A DNA stretch of 64,000 bases, from NCBI GenBank assembly GCA_028023455.1, contig JAQFVV010000282.1:187001-251000 (forward strand). Direction: 5' to 3'. How positions within the stretch are numbered: position 1 is the first letter of the stretch; each line of letters begins with the position of its first letter. Made by a program: the position numbers and the translations under genes. The notes beneath the pieces were generated by a model that had not been told where the DNA came from, ran no database searches, and worked only from the letters and a program-made list of their open reading frames with translations. Positions 22,476 through 33,122 of the stretch are shown here, one piece after another. Origin of the DNA: Epiperipatus broadwayi (taxonomy: Eukaryota; Onychophora; Udeonychophora; Euonychophora; Peripatidae).

Positions 22476-22799
22476 AAAATAAAAAAATAAGAATTTACTT
22501 AAATATATAATAGTAATAGTCAATGTTTGAATAAATCAATAGAAAGTTACATTCCTTTTTTTAAAAATGCAAAAATTAGATTAGGCAGAGTAATTAGAAA
22601 ATAGACCTTAAAAAAGAGAAATAATTTAAAGCATAAAAAGATCGATATATAAATGAAATTATCATCTCCAATTTCTTTCTCAAGAAAATGAATTTAGTAA
22701 AGAAGTTAAAAATATTAAATGTAATTATGAATATATCTAATATTTGATTAAAAAATACACGAGTTTACAGTGAAGCTGGCAACCAACACATCAAATGCT

Positions 22800-22990
22800 G
22801 TTCAAACAACAATTTTTTCTCACCACACTTACGCCATCTTGTGTAAGTTTTGGTAATCAATAAAAGTCATATGGTAATGCTTAATAAATTCCTATCCACT
22901 ACTATGTTATCCAATAACCCCAGACTATTTTTTAAGTTATGGCTTTCATCAGTGAGAGCTTTGGATCATAGAGTAGTACATCTGAATGTT
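22800..22990 (-). repeat. F1 family copy with decayed hammerhead
   Basis: Diverged F1 copy. At 22909-22966 the minus strand keeps stem I (ATCCAA/TTGGAT and TCTCA/TGGGG) and the core CTGATGA, but the GAAAC box has become A-rich. Predicted inactive. Confidence 0.7.
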
Positions 22991-22993
22991 AAT

Positions 22994-23505
22994 AAACAGG
23001 CAAAACTCTCCATACAGTAGTGCCACTCAGTGCAAGCCAGAGTAACCAATGGATGCCACAAAGGCTTGTGCATAAAATTCCTATCTGCTGCCTACTCGTC
23101 CAATATCCCCAGACTTGTTTCTGGCTTTTGGCCTTTGTCAGTGAGGAGCCTTGGATCTGAGAGCACTGCACCTAGATCTTAGGATCTAATGCAACCATCC
23201 AGCAGCCACCTTTTATCTCTACTTAACTACAAAACTATGAGAATCAAATTGAAAACACAATAATATTTTCAATCTAAGCTTATTAGCTTATATAGTCATA
23301 TGGGTCTGAACTCAGTTCAGACCCATACATTTTGATGTCTTTGGCATAGCCACTACTATCCTATTAGGCAGGATTGGTATTAAACCACTGAACATCACAT
23401 GATCACTGTTTCTTATGCTTGCTCATTACTGGTATTAAACAGGCAAAACTCTCCGTACAGTAGTGCCACTCAGTGATCATGTGATGTTCAGTGGTTTAAC
23501 CCCTG
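22994..23505. repeat. F1 foldback-type element
   Basis: Begins AACAGGCAAAACTCTCC and includes the F1 interior. It ends in a hairpin whose arms (23383-23415 and 23472-23502) contain AACATCACATGATCA. The AACAGGCAAAACTCTCCGTA block recurs at 23435. The 60-codon minus open frame here is not a gene. Confidence 0.75.
23099..23156 (-). ncRNA. Hammerhead ribozyme motif (F1), one core change
   Basis: Minus strand: distal stem I ATCCAA/TTGGA, proximal TCCTCA/TGGGGA, core CTGACAA (G8 to A), stem II GGC/GCC, GAAAC and a GTC cut site. The G8 change should abolish activity. Confidence 0.7.
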
Positions 23506-24082
23506 AATGTTTTGGTTCAAATGTATTTTTCTTTTAGAAACCATCTTTTACTTCTTTGACTTATTATCAAGCTAGTAGACCCAATAAAATATTATATTGA
23601 ATGAAAGATTACTTGTTGTATATCCATGCAGATCTGAAACTAGTTCAGTATCCATATATTATAGTGACCTTAGTTAGTTAATAAATATAGGCTTATGGTA
23701 TGTGGCATAAATGTGATGAGAAAAAAAGAATTTGCCACTCCATGACATTTGTTTAAACATATGCCATGTTTTATTGGAAACTCCAATCAGAGAATAAAAA
23801 TGTTTGTAATTTTTAAAAGCCAAGTACACCATAGTATGTAGATATTGAAGTGATTTCTGATCTGTATAGCTAAGCTACACAAGCAAATTGGCTTTGATTA
23901 TTTGAGGTAAGTAGCCTAATAGTAAAATAAAGAAAAATCAAAGATAGCTGTTAGAAGAAAAGTGAAATCCAAAAGATGATGATATAGTCATAATGATGAT
24001 GATGATGATAACAATAATAATTCACTGATTTATTTTACTTCTTTTTTTATTATAAATGTATTTAAACGCACATTATTATATT

Positions 24083-24190
24083 AAGTAATATTTACTAAGG
24101 CTTTAACCTCGAGAATATGCGTCTGAAAAATGTGAAGGTAGGGACCTCTACAGGTCTTAACCACAAGCTTACGCTCTATTTAAATGTAAT
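24083..24190 (+). mobile_element. One-sided relative of the 43.5 kb TIR element
   Basis: AAGTAATATTTACTAAGG and CTCTACAGGTCTTAACCACA correspond in order to the left TIR and interior of the element at 43521-43684. The right TIR is not recognisable. Confidence 0.5.
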
Positions 24191-24334
24191 TCTATATTTA
24201 AACAGCATTTTGTGTGTTTAACAAGAGCTATGAATCTGACAGTAAAGAGCAAAAGTATGTGCAGCTAGTTAAAGGCTTTTTAAATTTAAAATCTTTTCTT
24301 GTTAAACATGCAAAATGCTGTTTAATATATAATA

Positions 24335-24550
<216 letters not shown>

Positions 24551-25910
24551 TTAATTTAGTACATTTAACAGATTTTACATCCAAACAAAAATGCACAACT
24601 AATCTAATTCACTAAACATTTGCAGAGCTTTTTGTACAGTAGTCCTAAGTATTCTATCATTTGTTTCAAATATATTAACAGCACTAAGTAACAACAACAA
24701 CAACAATATTAATAATGATGATGATGACTATGATGTGTCCTGTTCCCAGAATTCACTGATGTTTAAAGATTTCAGGTTTTCAAAAAAAAAACACACTATA
24801 CCAGTTCCTAAGAGTTTTATCATGTTCGCCACTATAACATTGATTTAATCTTAAATAATGACCAGGTGGCCGCATAAAAGGAACATAGGACCAAAACTTG
24901 GGAGTTAGATCTAATAAGATCTTTGTAACACCAGTTTGAATATTGTAATTTGGAAAAAATAAAACATTATAAAGAAACTTAGGAGGATAAGCATGTCCAA
25001 TTAGCAACAAGAACAATTTAGCAATAATTTCCCCCTGCTATTATAAGTGATTGATTTGCTAATGGGGTTCAAATGATAAATTATATCATGACCCATTTGA
25101 GACATAAAATAAAATGAAAATTGTGTTATAACATTTGGACTGTTGGCCTAGGTGGAATGGATAATCCACGATATTATATGTAGACAAGAACTATGATTTA
25201 AGCTCATGTAAATCCAGAAAGAACTCTAACAAAAATGACAATTTAATGTTAAAATTTGTAATCAACTTGTAGCAGTGAATTTACTATGTAACCACTAATG
25301 TTGTATTCTTTTGAGACAATAAAAGGCCTTTTGAAACATCATCATCATCATCATCGTAATAATAATAATAATAATGATGATGATGATGATGAAGCAGGAG
25401 GAGTAGAAAATCTTCAAATGAAAAAAAAAAACTAAATATATATAATTTTAAAAAGCAGGTAAATAAATTGACTATAACAAACATTTAAATAATAAAGATA
25501 TACCTGATGATTAAAAATTTCAGTAGTGATACTGAAGTTTAAATAAGTTGAAGATAAAAATGTTAAAATTTGAAGCCTATCAGTTTTACTTCTTGTTTAC
25601 AGAAAACAAACTGGTTTTAAAAGTGATTACAGCATAACATACCATTTATAAATGTTAAAAAAAGTTATGGAAAGAAAAATGAGCACGAGTTGTCATTCTG
25701 CTTTGGATTTTAGATTTTGAAAAGGAATTTCTGTGCCAATTAAACCTGGAAACATCAAAACATAGACCCAAGATATTGCCAAATTGTGAAGAATATGAAT
25801 CAAATTGCAAAAGCAATGACTAGATTACTATGGCAACATTCAATGATGGAGGCTTTAACTGAAATTTCAATTGATTTTTTTTAAAGGCAGAATAATTGTG
25901 AAATTGTAAT
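24551..25910. other. AT-rich stretch with short triplet repeats
   Basis: Contains CAA/ATG triplet runs (about 24690-24730) and ATC/AAT/ATG runs (about 25338-25392). No gene recognised; open frames are short and non-conserved. Confidence 0.6.
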
Positions 25911-26738
25911 TCCATCTCACTCATCATCATCATCATTATCATCAACCATTATCAATCCACTGCAGGATGAAGGTCTCTCCAAGTTTAATCCATCTTCTCC
26001 GATCTTTAGCTTCTCTTCTCCACAACACCCCTGCACATTTTCTTATTTCATCCATCCATCTCACATGTGGTCTCTTTCTGGGTCTTTTACAATCTCTTGG
26101 AATCCAGTTTAAAATTTTAGTTGTCCAATTATTATTATCTCTTCTAGCACTATGTCCAGCCCAACTCCATTTCAATCTTTTAATTTTTTCAATAAGGTCA
26201 GTAACACCTGTTTGTTGTCTTACCCATACATTGAGTTTTCGATCTCTTCTTGTTACTCCCAACATACATCTCTCCATACTCCTTTGAGTGGTCTGAAGTC
26301 TTTGTATTGCTCTTCTATTAAGTGTCCAAGTCTCAGATCCATAAGTAAGAACTGGTAAAACACATTTGTTAAAAACCACCCTTTTCAAACACATAGGCAT
26401 ATTTCCTTTTAGTATCAAGTTATTTCTACCAAAAGCACTCCAACCAAGTTTAATTCTATGATTAATTTCCTCCATTATGTTTCCATCTGTATTAATAATC
26501 TGACCAAGGTATTTGTAACTGTTAACTTCTTCTAATTCTTCATAATCAATCTTTATTTTCATATTTTGAGCAAATCGATTAAACATTACTTTAGTCTTTT
26601 TAACATTTATCTTTAGTCCTACTTTTCTACTTTCATCTGCTAACTCCTGCAACATTTCCTGCAGCTCTGAAGCATTATTTGCAAAAACAACTACATCATC
26701 TGCGAAATCTAAATGACTTAAATACTCTCCATCTCACT
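25911..26738 (-). mobile_element. RTE-like non-LTR retrotransposon, 5'-truncated, with TSD
   Basis: Insertion body 25922-26727, flanked by an 11-bp duplication TCCATCTCACT at 25911-25921 and 26728-26738. The minus strand has an uninterrupted frame of about 260 codons ending at 25942. It starts just before the catalytic FADD block, then shows GLKINVKKTKVM, SYKYLGQII, VLTYGSETWTL, and a basic C-terminal KRPRKRPHVRWM block, in the order typical of RTE-clade reverse transcriptases. The endonuclease and most of the polymerase are missing through 5' truncation. The 3' end is a short GAT/TGA triplet tail, typical of RTE. Intact frame and perfect TSD imply a young insertion. Confidence 0.92.
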
Positions 26739-26788
26739 AAAATGTTTTATATAATAAATTATTTTTCTCTTCACCAGTAAAAATTTGT

Positions 26789-27446
26789 AATTATAAATAT
26801 GCGACTTTTTTCGCATATGTTAGTGAAGCTATAATTATACTATAATGTGTAATATGTCTGCTTAGCGCTTTCGAGATTTAATGTTCAAATCTCATACTCA
26901 TAGCTTTACAAATGAAGTCTGTTGTGATTTATTGTACACATATGCAAATGAGTTTGAATTTTTAATTAGTTAGTCCATTGTTTGGAGAGCAAAGCATGCC
27001 TCTCGTCTATTAATGGCACTGAGATCATTTGCTATGTAAAAGGCTTCATTGACTTTTCTTTTGGCATAAAAATGAAGGAACATCACTCTTCTGGGACCAG
27101 TAAGCAACTACAGGCCATATATTCGAACCCAGTTCTGTTCAAATAATTTGCACAGAGAAGAGTGATGCCAAAAGAAAAGTCAAAAAAGCTTTTTACATAG
27201 CAAATGATCTCAGTGCCATTAATAGAAGAGAGGCATGCTTTGCTCTCTCCAAACAATGGACTAACTAATTAAAAATTCAAACTCATTTGCATATGTGTAC
27301 AATAAATCACAACAGTCTTCATTTGTAAAGCTATGAGTATGAGATTTGAACATTAAATCTCGAAAGTGCTAAGCAGACATATTACACATTATAGTATAAT
27401 TATAGCTTCACTAACATATGCGAAAAAAAATCACATATTTATAATT
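26789..27446. repeat. Long foldback, about 295-bp arms
   Basis: Left arm 26789-27090 and right arm 27154-27446 are nearly perfect reverse complements around a 60-bp loop. The loop carries a B-box-like GGGTTCGAATA on the minus strand. The flanks share AAAATGTTTTATA at 26739 and 27447. No coding potential. Confidence 0.9.
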
Positions 27447-28055
27447 AAAATGTTTTATAATAAGTTTTAACAGTATTTTATAAATTAAAATGAGAATCTA
27501 AGGGAATAAAAATAACTGAAGATTAACTTAATTATCTTGATTTTATAGTTGTTGTGTTTGTTTTTGCAAATAATACTCCAGAGCTTTAAAAATGTTACAT
27601 GGGCCATGGATGAAAGTAAAAAAACAGGAATAAAACTAATTATTAAAAAGTTTAAAGGTATATTCACTGTTTTTTAAAATAAAAAATAACTATAAAAATT
27701 GATAAACTTTAAATTAAACCTAGCTCAATGCATCTGTAAATAAAGAGTAAATCACTCTTCCACTGGCTAGGACTTAAAAGCACTCTAAATTTGAATGAAG
27801 CATCAAAAATAGAATGAATCCCTATGTTTGGAGCTCTGGTATTTATAAGTATACTTTTGTCAACATTGTTGGTAATTCAGAGTGAAATTAATACAAAGTT
27901 ATGCTTATAAACTTTAGAGCTCCAAAAATAGGTGGATTGATCCTATTCTTGATTTATATTCAACACTTAGACTACTTTTAATTCATAGCTTAAGAGAGGA
28001 TAATTTACTCCCTTTGTTTACATAAATATTGCTAATATAAAAAAGAAAAAATAAG

Positions 28056-28181
28056 TTATAAATATCCCCCCCCCATATGTCATAGCAATGGCTGGGAGGC
28101 GAACCTGCAGCAAACAACTGCTTGCTTGCAAGGCAGTTGTACTGACCTCTCGGCTAACAATGCTTGACAAATTATAAATAT
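28056..28181 (-). mobile_element. SINE-B, with 10-bp TSD
   Basis: Body 28066-28171. Minus strand shows TCAAGCATTGTTAGCCGAGA, the CCTTGCAAGC arm, a degenerate B box and TGACATATG, followed by a run of nine G (C on plus). TSD TTATAAATAT at 28056-28065 and 28172-28181. Confidence 0.9.
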
Positions 28182-28393
28182 TTTGAATACATTATTAACA
28201 TGAATGGAAACATAATTAAGGAAATCAATCACTGAATGAGTGGAATGCTTTTCATTAAAATTAAATTAAAATTAAAAAAATATGCCTAAAATTCTACAAA
28301 GAAAGATTTTTAGTAAATTTGTTTAGAAGTATTTACTTAAGAATCTGAGACTTGCACATTTTATAGAAGAGAAATACAGATATTTTTAATCAT

Positions 28394-28530
28394 AAATTAT
28401 TTAGAGATGTCAAGCATTGTTAGCCGAGAGGTCATCGCAGCTGCCTTGCAAGCAAGTAGTTGGTTGCAGCCGTTTGTGGGTTCACGTCCCGGTCGATGCT
28501 ATGACATATGGGGAAAATTATTTAGAGATG
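28394..28530 (+). mobile_element. SINE-B, with perfect 16-bp TSD
   Basis: Body 28410-28514: TCAAGCATTGTTAGCCGAGA head, CCTTGCAAGCAAGTAG, GGGTTCACGTCCC, TGACATATGGGGAAA tail. TSD AAATTATTTAGAGATG at 28394-28409 and 28515-28530 is perfect. Confidence 0.94.
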
Positions 28531-29097
28531 CATGTGGAAAGTAACTAGAATAAATCAAAGGCAAAAATTTTGCTGAAAAAATAAAAAGGATCATTGAGCT
28601 CATCCAAAGAATTGAGATGCTGAATATGAGTTATTAGAAAAGCGAAATTGTTCTAAATTGGATTTCAAGAGATTAAACCAGTAAACATCACATGATTATC
28701 ATGTATGAAGAGTTTTGTTTCTATTTCAAGAAATTGTAATAAAGACTTATAAAAAATCATGCTGGTAATAGATGGATAACAACATTTCTGGAGTGATATA
28801 GACAAGAAACACTACAAAGTGAAGAAACTGGATTCAAATTCAATCTACAATGGATTAATAATAGTTGAATAGTTACCTGAATTGCTTTTGGGCTAAACAA
28901 CTAAACAAGAATCCTATGTTTGTTTGTGCTTTGAAAAACTTCAAGATATATTTAACCCAGACTCATTCCAGATTGTCGCAAGTGTAACAGTAATCATACA
29001 AAAAATTTTAATTTTTAAATACTTTTATTAACATTACATTTATTTATTTTTTGTGAAACTTCAATATTACTTATATATATATATATATAAAGCCTTA

Positions 29098-29830
29098 TTT
29101 CAAGCCCAAAATGGACAAAATAGGAAACAAAAAGATGATAAATCAGCTATTAGGATCTGTGTTCCATATGTAAAAGGAACTACAGACAGTATTGGATGTA
29201 TATTAAACACTATAATATAGATACAGCATTTTCTACTCATCAAGAGGTCAGCAATATAATAACCAAGCCAAAGGATTCAATCCCTCTTGAATCTCATGGT
29301 GTTTATCAAATCTCATGTGAAAATTGTAAAGTTTCTTACATAGGTATGAGTAATTGTCACCTCAGTGTTAGGAGAGATGAACATTCTAATGCATTTAAAC
29401 AACAACATCATCAGCACTCTCACTCCATACTATAGATTCAGGTCATAAAATTGACTTTTCTAGTACCAGGATCATATCCAGATGTAATAATCTCTACCAG
29501 TGCAAAATTAGAGAAGCCATTGAGATACTTAAAAGGCCAGATTGTATCAATAAGCGAGATGATACATGCAAACTTCCTCCTATTTGGAAAGATTTTTTTA
29601 AAAAACATTTTTAATTTAACATTTTTGCTATTGGTGGAACTTCAATGTTTTTTCAAATCAGTGATTGTAGCACCTCTACAACCATCTTTCTATCTTTTAC
29701 CACTTAGCAAATGACTTATGTGATCAAGTCGAAATGTCGGTATATCAATATTTAAATTTTTTAATGCGGATGAACCCGCAAAGTATGTCTTTTATATATG
29801 CAACCCATGAAAATCTTCGTATCAACATAT
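29098..29830 (+). pseudogene. Penelope-like element: GIY-YIG endonuclease end and 3' UTR
   Basis: Broken frames give the C-terminal part of a PLE: a VPYVKGTTDSIG segment (about 29165-29200), a frameshift, then the GIY-YIG nuclease core GVYQISCENCKVSYIG (about 29302-29350) with the LSVRRDEH helix. After a stop and a frameshift comes the typical C-terminal REAIEILKRPD and LPPIW block, ending at a stop near 29612. GIY-YIG is the endonuclease that defines EN-plus PLEs. The RT domain is absent. The 3' UTR to 29830 matches 500-661, and a short TA repeat precedes the element. Nonfunctional, but it proves that PLEs have been active here. Confidence 0.88.
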
Positions 29831-29841
29831 ATATGTATTTA

Positions 29842-30455
29842 GATTTATAAACCTATATAGCCTTGAGAATTATTACTTTTATTATCTAAGTAATACATAG
29901 TTGGAGTGAAATTTGAAAGTTACAATTGCAATTTGGAAATTATAATTAAATATTTGTTAGAATGCTTTTCTATTCAGGTTTATTTACCTGTGTAATGGAG
30001 TTTATTTAAACTACATTCCATCAATAATATCATTCTCTGTAGTCAAATTGTAAACTTTAGTGTCTATATAAACATATTAGACCATAGATAAAAGTGGATT
30101 TCATATTGAGATTGTTGATTGTTATTGATATTAGTATTACTTAAGTCTTGACTGTTTAAATGTATTTACATTTATAAACTTATCTAGCCTTGAGCAATAT
30201 TGGCTTTATTCTTTAAGTCATACATAAGTTGGAGTGCAGTTTGAAAGTTATAATTGAAATTTGAAAGTTATATTTGACTATTTGTTAGTCTGATTTCAGA
30301 ACAGGTTATATTTACCTGTTTAATGAGATTTAAATTTCTTTAAATCAATAATTTTCTTTTCTGTAGTCAAGGTGCAAACTTTAGGTTGCCTTGACAACAG
30401 ATTGAAATTGTTGATTGTTATTGATATTGTTTAAGTGTTGACTGCTTCCATGTAT
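29842..30455 (+). repeat. Tandem repeat, two diverged copies
   Basis: Two copies (about 29842-30150 and 30168-30455) share TTATAAAC.TATATAGCCTTGAG-like starts, TTTACCTG, CTGTAGTCAA and ends containing GATTGTTATTGATATT. Copy lengths differ by about 25 bp. Confidence 0.7.
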
Positions 30456-30729
30456 TTACATATATAGATATTAAAAAAAATAATAAAAAAATTGATACTA
30501 ATCATCTTAATTTTGTGCTCTTTATTATTTTAAATTTTATAAAGAAGGCAACCTTAGGAACAGCTTTTAAACTTTAGTATTTAAAATGATATATATATAT
30601 AATGCATTATTTTGTTTTAATTTTCAATATTTTGATGAAATAATCTTATCCTTATTAAGGTTGGGGGTCTTAATGAAGAATTGTTATGTTTTAAGTATTA
30701 AGAAATTGAGCATGAAATAAAGAATAATA

Positions 30730-30815
30730 TGCGTTGACCGGGGAGCGAACCCGTGCCAGCTGCTTGGAAGGCAGCTATGCTAATCGCTAGGCCACCAACG
30801 TTTGACTAATAGATA
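30730..30815 (-). mobile_element. SINE-A (tRNA-Gly-like), tail truncated
   Basis: Minus strand shows GTCAAACGTTGGTGGCCTAG, CTGCCTTCCAAGCAGC, GGGTTCGCTCCCC and GGTCAACGC. The usual TGACATATG tail is missing. Confidence 0.88.
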
Positions 30816-30889
30816 GTTGATTATTTAGAATAGATGGATTAACAAATTTTTTTTTACTTCATTCTGTTTTACAATTAATTCATTTCAAG

Positions 30890-31010
30890 TTGACTTTTTC
30901 TTTTTTTTTTTCATATATCAAATGGTGACCAGGAAGTGAACCCGGGCCAGCTGCTTGGAGGCAGCCATGCTAACCGCTAAGCCACCATTGCTTGACAGTT
31001 GATTTTAGAA
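30890..31010 (-). mobile_element. SINE-A (tRNA-Gly-like), with imperfect TSD
   Basis: Body about 30901-30995, tRNA-Gly-like with GGGTTCACTTCC B box and a T-rich (A tail) end. Flanks share AGTTGACTTTT/AGTTGATTTTA. Confidence 0.88.
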
Positions 31011-31509
31011 AAAAAAAGATAAGTGGTATCCACAAAGCTGGAATACGTTGTGCTTCAACATATTTGTTTAAACCATCAGGTCTTTTCAATATTTCAATAC
31101 ATTTTAAAAAAGCAATTAATTGTAAAACTGAAGAAAGTAAACTTTTTTTTGTTAATCCACTTATTCTGAATGATCAACAACCATTAAATATATATAAGAA
31201 TGACTGTTCTTGACTTCACGCTCAATCTCGTTATTGCTTAAGACATGACAGTTCTTTATTAAGATCTTAACTTTGACAAGGATAAATATTATTTCATAAC
31301 AATATTGCAAATTAAGACAAAATAATGCATGGTATAACCTAAATAAGATTGTCTTCATTATATAATTGTGAAAATAGTAAATACAATACATATATACACA
31401 CATAAACATTGTTGACAGACTGTTAAATATTAGTAATCTTTAAACAAATGAAAATGATACCCAAGATGTATTTTTTCTAAACAAGCTTTATTATAAAAAC
31501 AGGCAAGAC

Positions 31510-31512
<3 letters not shown>

Positions 31513-31599
<87 letters not shown>
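31513..31599. repeat. (TA)n microsatellite
   Basis: About 86 bp of pure TA within the left arm of the F1 foldback. Confidence 0.96.
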
Positions 31600-31600
<1 letters not shown>

Positions 31601-31674
31601 CCACACACAGCAAGCTAGAGTAATCAATGGATTCCAGAAGGCTTGTGCATAAAATCCCAATCTAGTGCCTACTC

Positions 31675-31733
31675 ATCCAATATCCCCAGACTAGTTTCTG
31701 GCTTATGGCCTTCGTCAGTGAGGAGCCTTGGAT
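31675..31733 (-). ncRNA. Type I hammerhead ribozyme motif (F1), core intact
   Basis: Minus strand: distal stem I ATCCAA/TTGGAT; proximal stem I TCCTCA/TGGGGA; internal loop GGC/TA; core CTGACGA (plus 31712-31718); stem II GGC/GCC with loop CATAA and an A-A mismatch at 10.1/11.1; GAAA (plus 31695-31698); palindromic stem III ACTAGT; and cut site GTC (plus 31689-31691). Every invariant core base is present; the mismatch next to the core is unusual. Confidence 0.8.
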
Positions 31734-31979
31734 CTGAGAGCAATGTATCTTGATCTTAGGATCTAATGCAACCCTCCAGCAACCATCTTTATCTCCATTT
31801 AACTACAAAACTATGAGTCTTAAATTTAAAACACCTTAATGTTTTCAATCCAAGCTCATTAGCTTATATAGTCATAAGGTATTTTCAATTTAAGACTCAT
31901 AGTTTGTAGTTAAATGGAGATAAAAGGTCATTGCTGGAGGGTTGCATTAGATCCTAAGATCTAGATGCAGTGCTCTCGG

Positions 31980-32038
31980 ATCCAAGACTCCTCATTGACA
32001 AAGACCATAAGCCAGAAACTAGTCTGGGGATATTGGAT
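31980..32038 (+). ncRNA. Hammerhead ribozyme motif (F1), decayed core
   Basis: Inverted partner of 31675-31733. Stem I, GAAA, ACTAGT and GTC remain, but the core reads TTGACAA (C3 and G8 changed) and stem II has a mismatch. Predicted inactive. Confidence 0.7.
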
Positions 32039-32144
32039 GAGTAGGCACTAGATGGGGATTTTATGCACAAGCCTTCTGGAATCCATTGATTACTTTAGCT
32101 TGCTGTGTGTGGCAATATATATAGTGAGTCTTGCCTGTTTTAAC

Positions 32145-32312
32145 AACAGTTATATACAAGCATAAGAGGAGGTAGTCATGTGATGTTTATTGGTTTATAA
32201 GCTTTATTATACTTTTGAAGTAAGGCAAAAACAGTTATATACAAGCATAAGAGGAGGTAGTCATGTGATGTTTATTGGTTTATAAGCTTTATTATACTTT
32301 TGAAGTAAGGCA
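32145..32312 (+). repeat. 85-bp tandem duplication
   Basis: The segment from AACAGTTATATACAAGC to TTTTGAAGTAAGGCA is present twice (starts 32145 and 32230) with almost no differences, so the duplication is recent. It contains CATGTGATGTTTATTGG, related to the outer ends of F1 elements. Confidence 0.93.
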
Positions 32313-32814
32313 TATCAAAGAACATATGCATATATACCATCAATAAAATTATTTTAGTGTTAGAATTATTCCTCAGATTGACAAATCACTAAACAATTTA
32401 CTTTTGCTATTAATAATGATTGTTATTTCTTGGTATAGTATTCTTTATGATAGACACTAAGTATGATTTTTGTCAGAAACTTAATATAGACAAATTAAAC
32501 TAATAGCTATTAATTGAAAGTGAGTAACTCTATGTGTGTGTGTTTAATTTTTAAAAAATCAGACATGTTAATGTGTAATTGAAATTTAAAATTTACATCT
32601 GGACTAGAGACAATTTCTAGTTTAGTAATTGATTAGTGATAGCCATTACTGTATTTATCTAGCATGGTTAGTGTCCAAGTTGTGAGTGGAGTAAAATTGA
32701 CACTAGTAATTCAAAACCTATTACTATTGATAAATACTGTATTGGGGTCATTTACTTTTATAATTAATTGAAACTGGGGGAGGGGGGATTACTTGAAGAG
32801 TTTATAGAAGCAAA

Positions 32815-33122
32815 CTTGATGTGATGTGATGTACTATGGCTTCTTCTTAAATGAAGTCAAGAATATCTCAGCAATTATGCCCAGATAAACCTGTTAGCCA
32901 TTTTATTTTCCATTCTCCACTCTAAATTTTCCCATATTCTGCTCCATCCCATTTCCACAACATAATCTTTGTCAACTCTTTAACCTTTATATGTAAATCC
33001 CCTTTATCTTTTCCCAAACCCAGCATAAAAAATAATAATTCACTTTCTGTATAATCACTTTTTTCATATTTATTCTTCCATAACTTTATTATATATACCC
33101 TTTCTGTTTTCAAGCATTTACA
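32815..33122 (-). pseudogene. LINE 3' end, short copy
   Basis: The minus strand encodes KLWKNKYEKSDYTESELL and the following C-terminal residues, nearly identical to the longer copy next to it (308-bp offset). It ends in a GATGT/ACATC pentanucleotide tail at 32818-32832 and stops at CAAGCATTTA, where the tail of the second copy begins. Confidence 0.85.

Larger units (their letters stand above)
31500..32145. repeat. F1 foldback with a hammerhead in each arm
   Basis: Left arm about 31500-31850 and right arm about 31880-32145 are long, near-perfect reverse complements meeting at GCTTATATAGTCATAAGG. Both outer ends read CAGGCAAGACTCACTATA. The left end has expanded into a TA repeat (31513-31598), the right end has only a few TA units. 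Each arm carries one hammerhead. Confidence 0.88.

Noticed and set aside
25967-26358. Plus-strand open frames of 106 and 68 codons
   Set aside because: Antisense shadows of the RTE reverse transcriptase frame on the minus strand.
28409-28517. Functional tRNA with long variable arm
   Set aside because: Tail and perfect TSD identify a SINE; anticodon cannot be assigned with confidence.
29408-29420. CTGATGATG on the minus strand of the PLE coding part
   Set aside because: No GAAA or paired stems around it; it is coding sequence.
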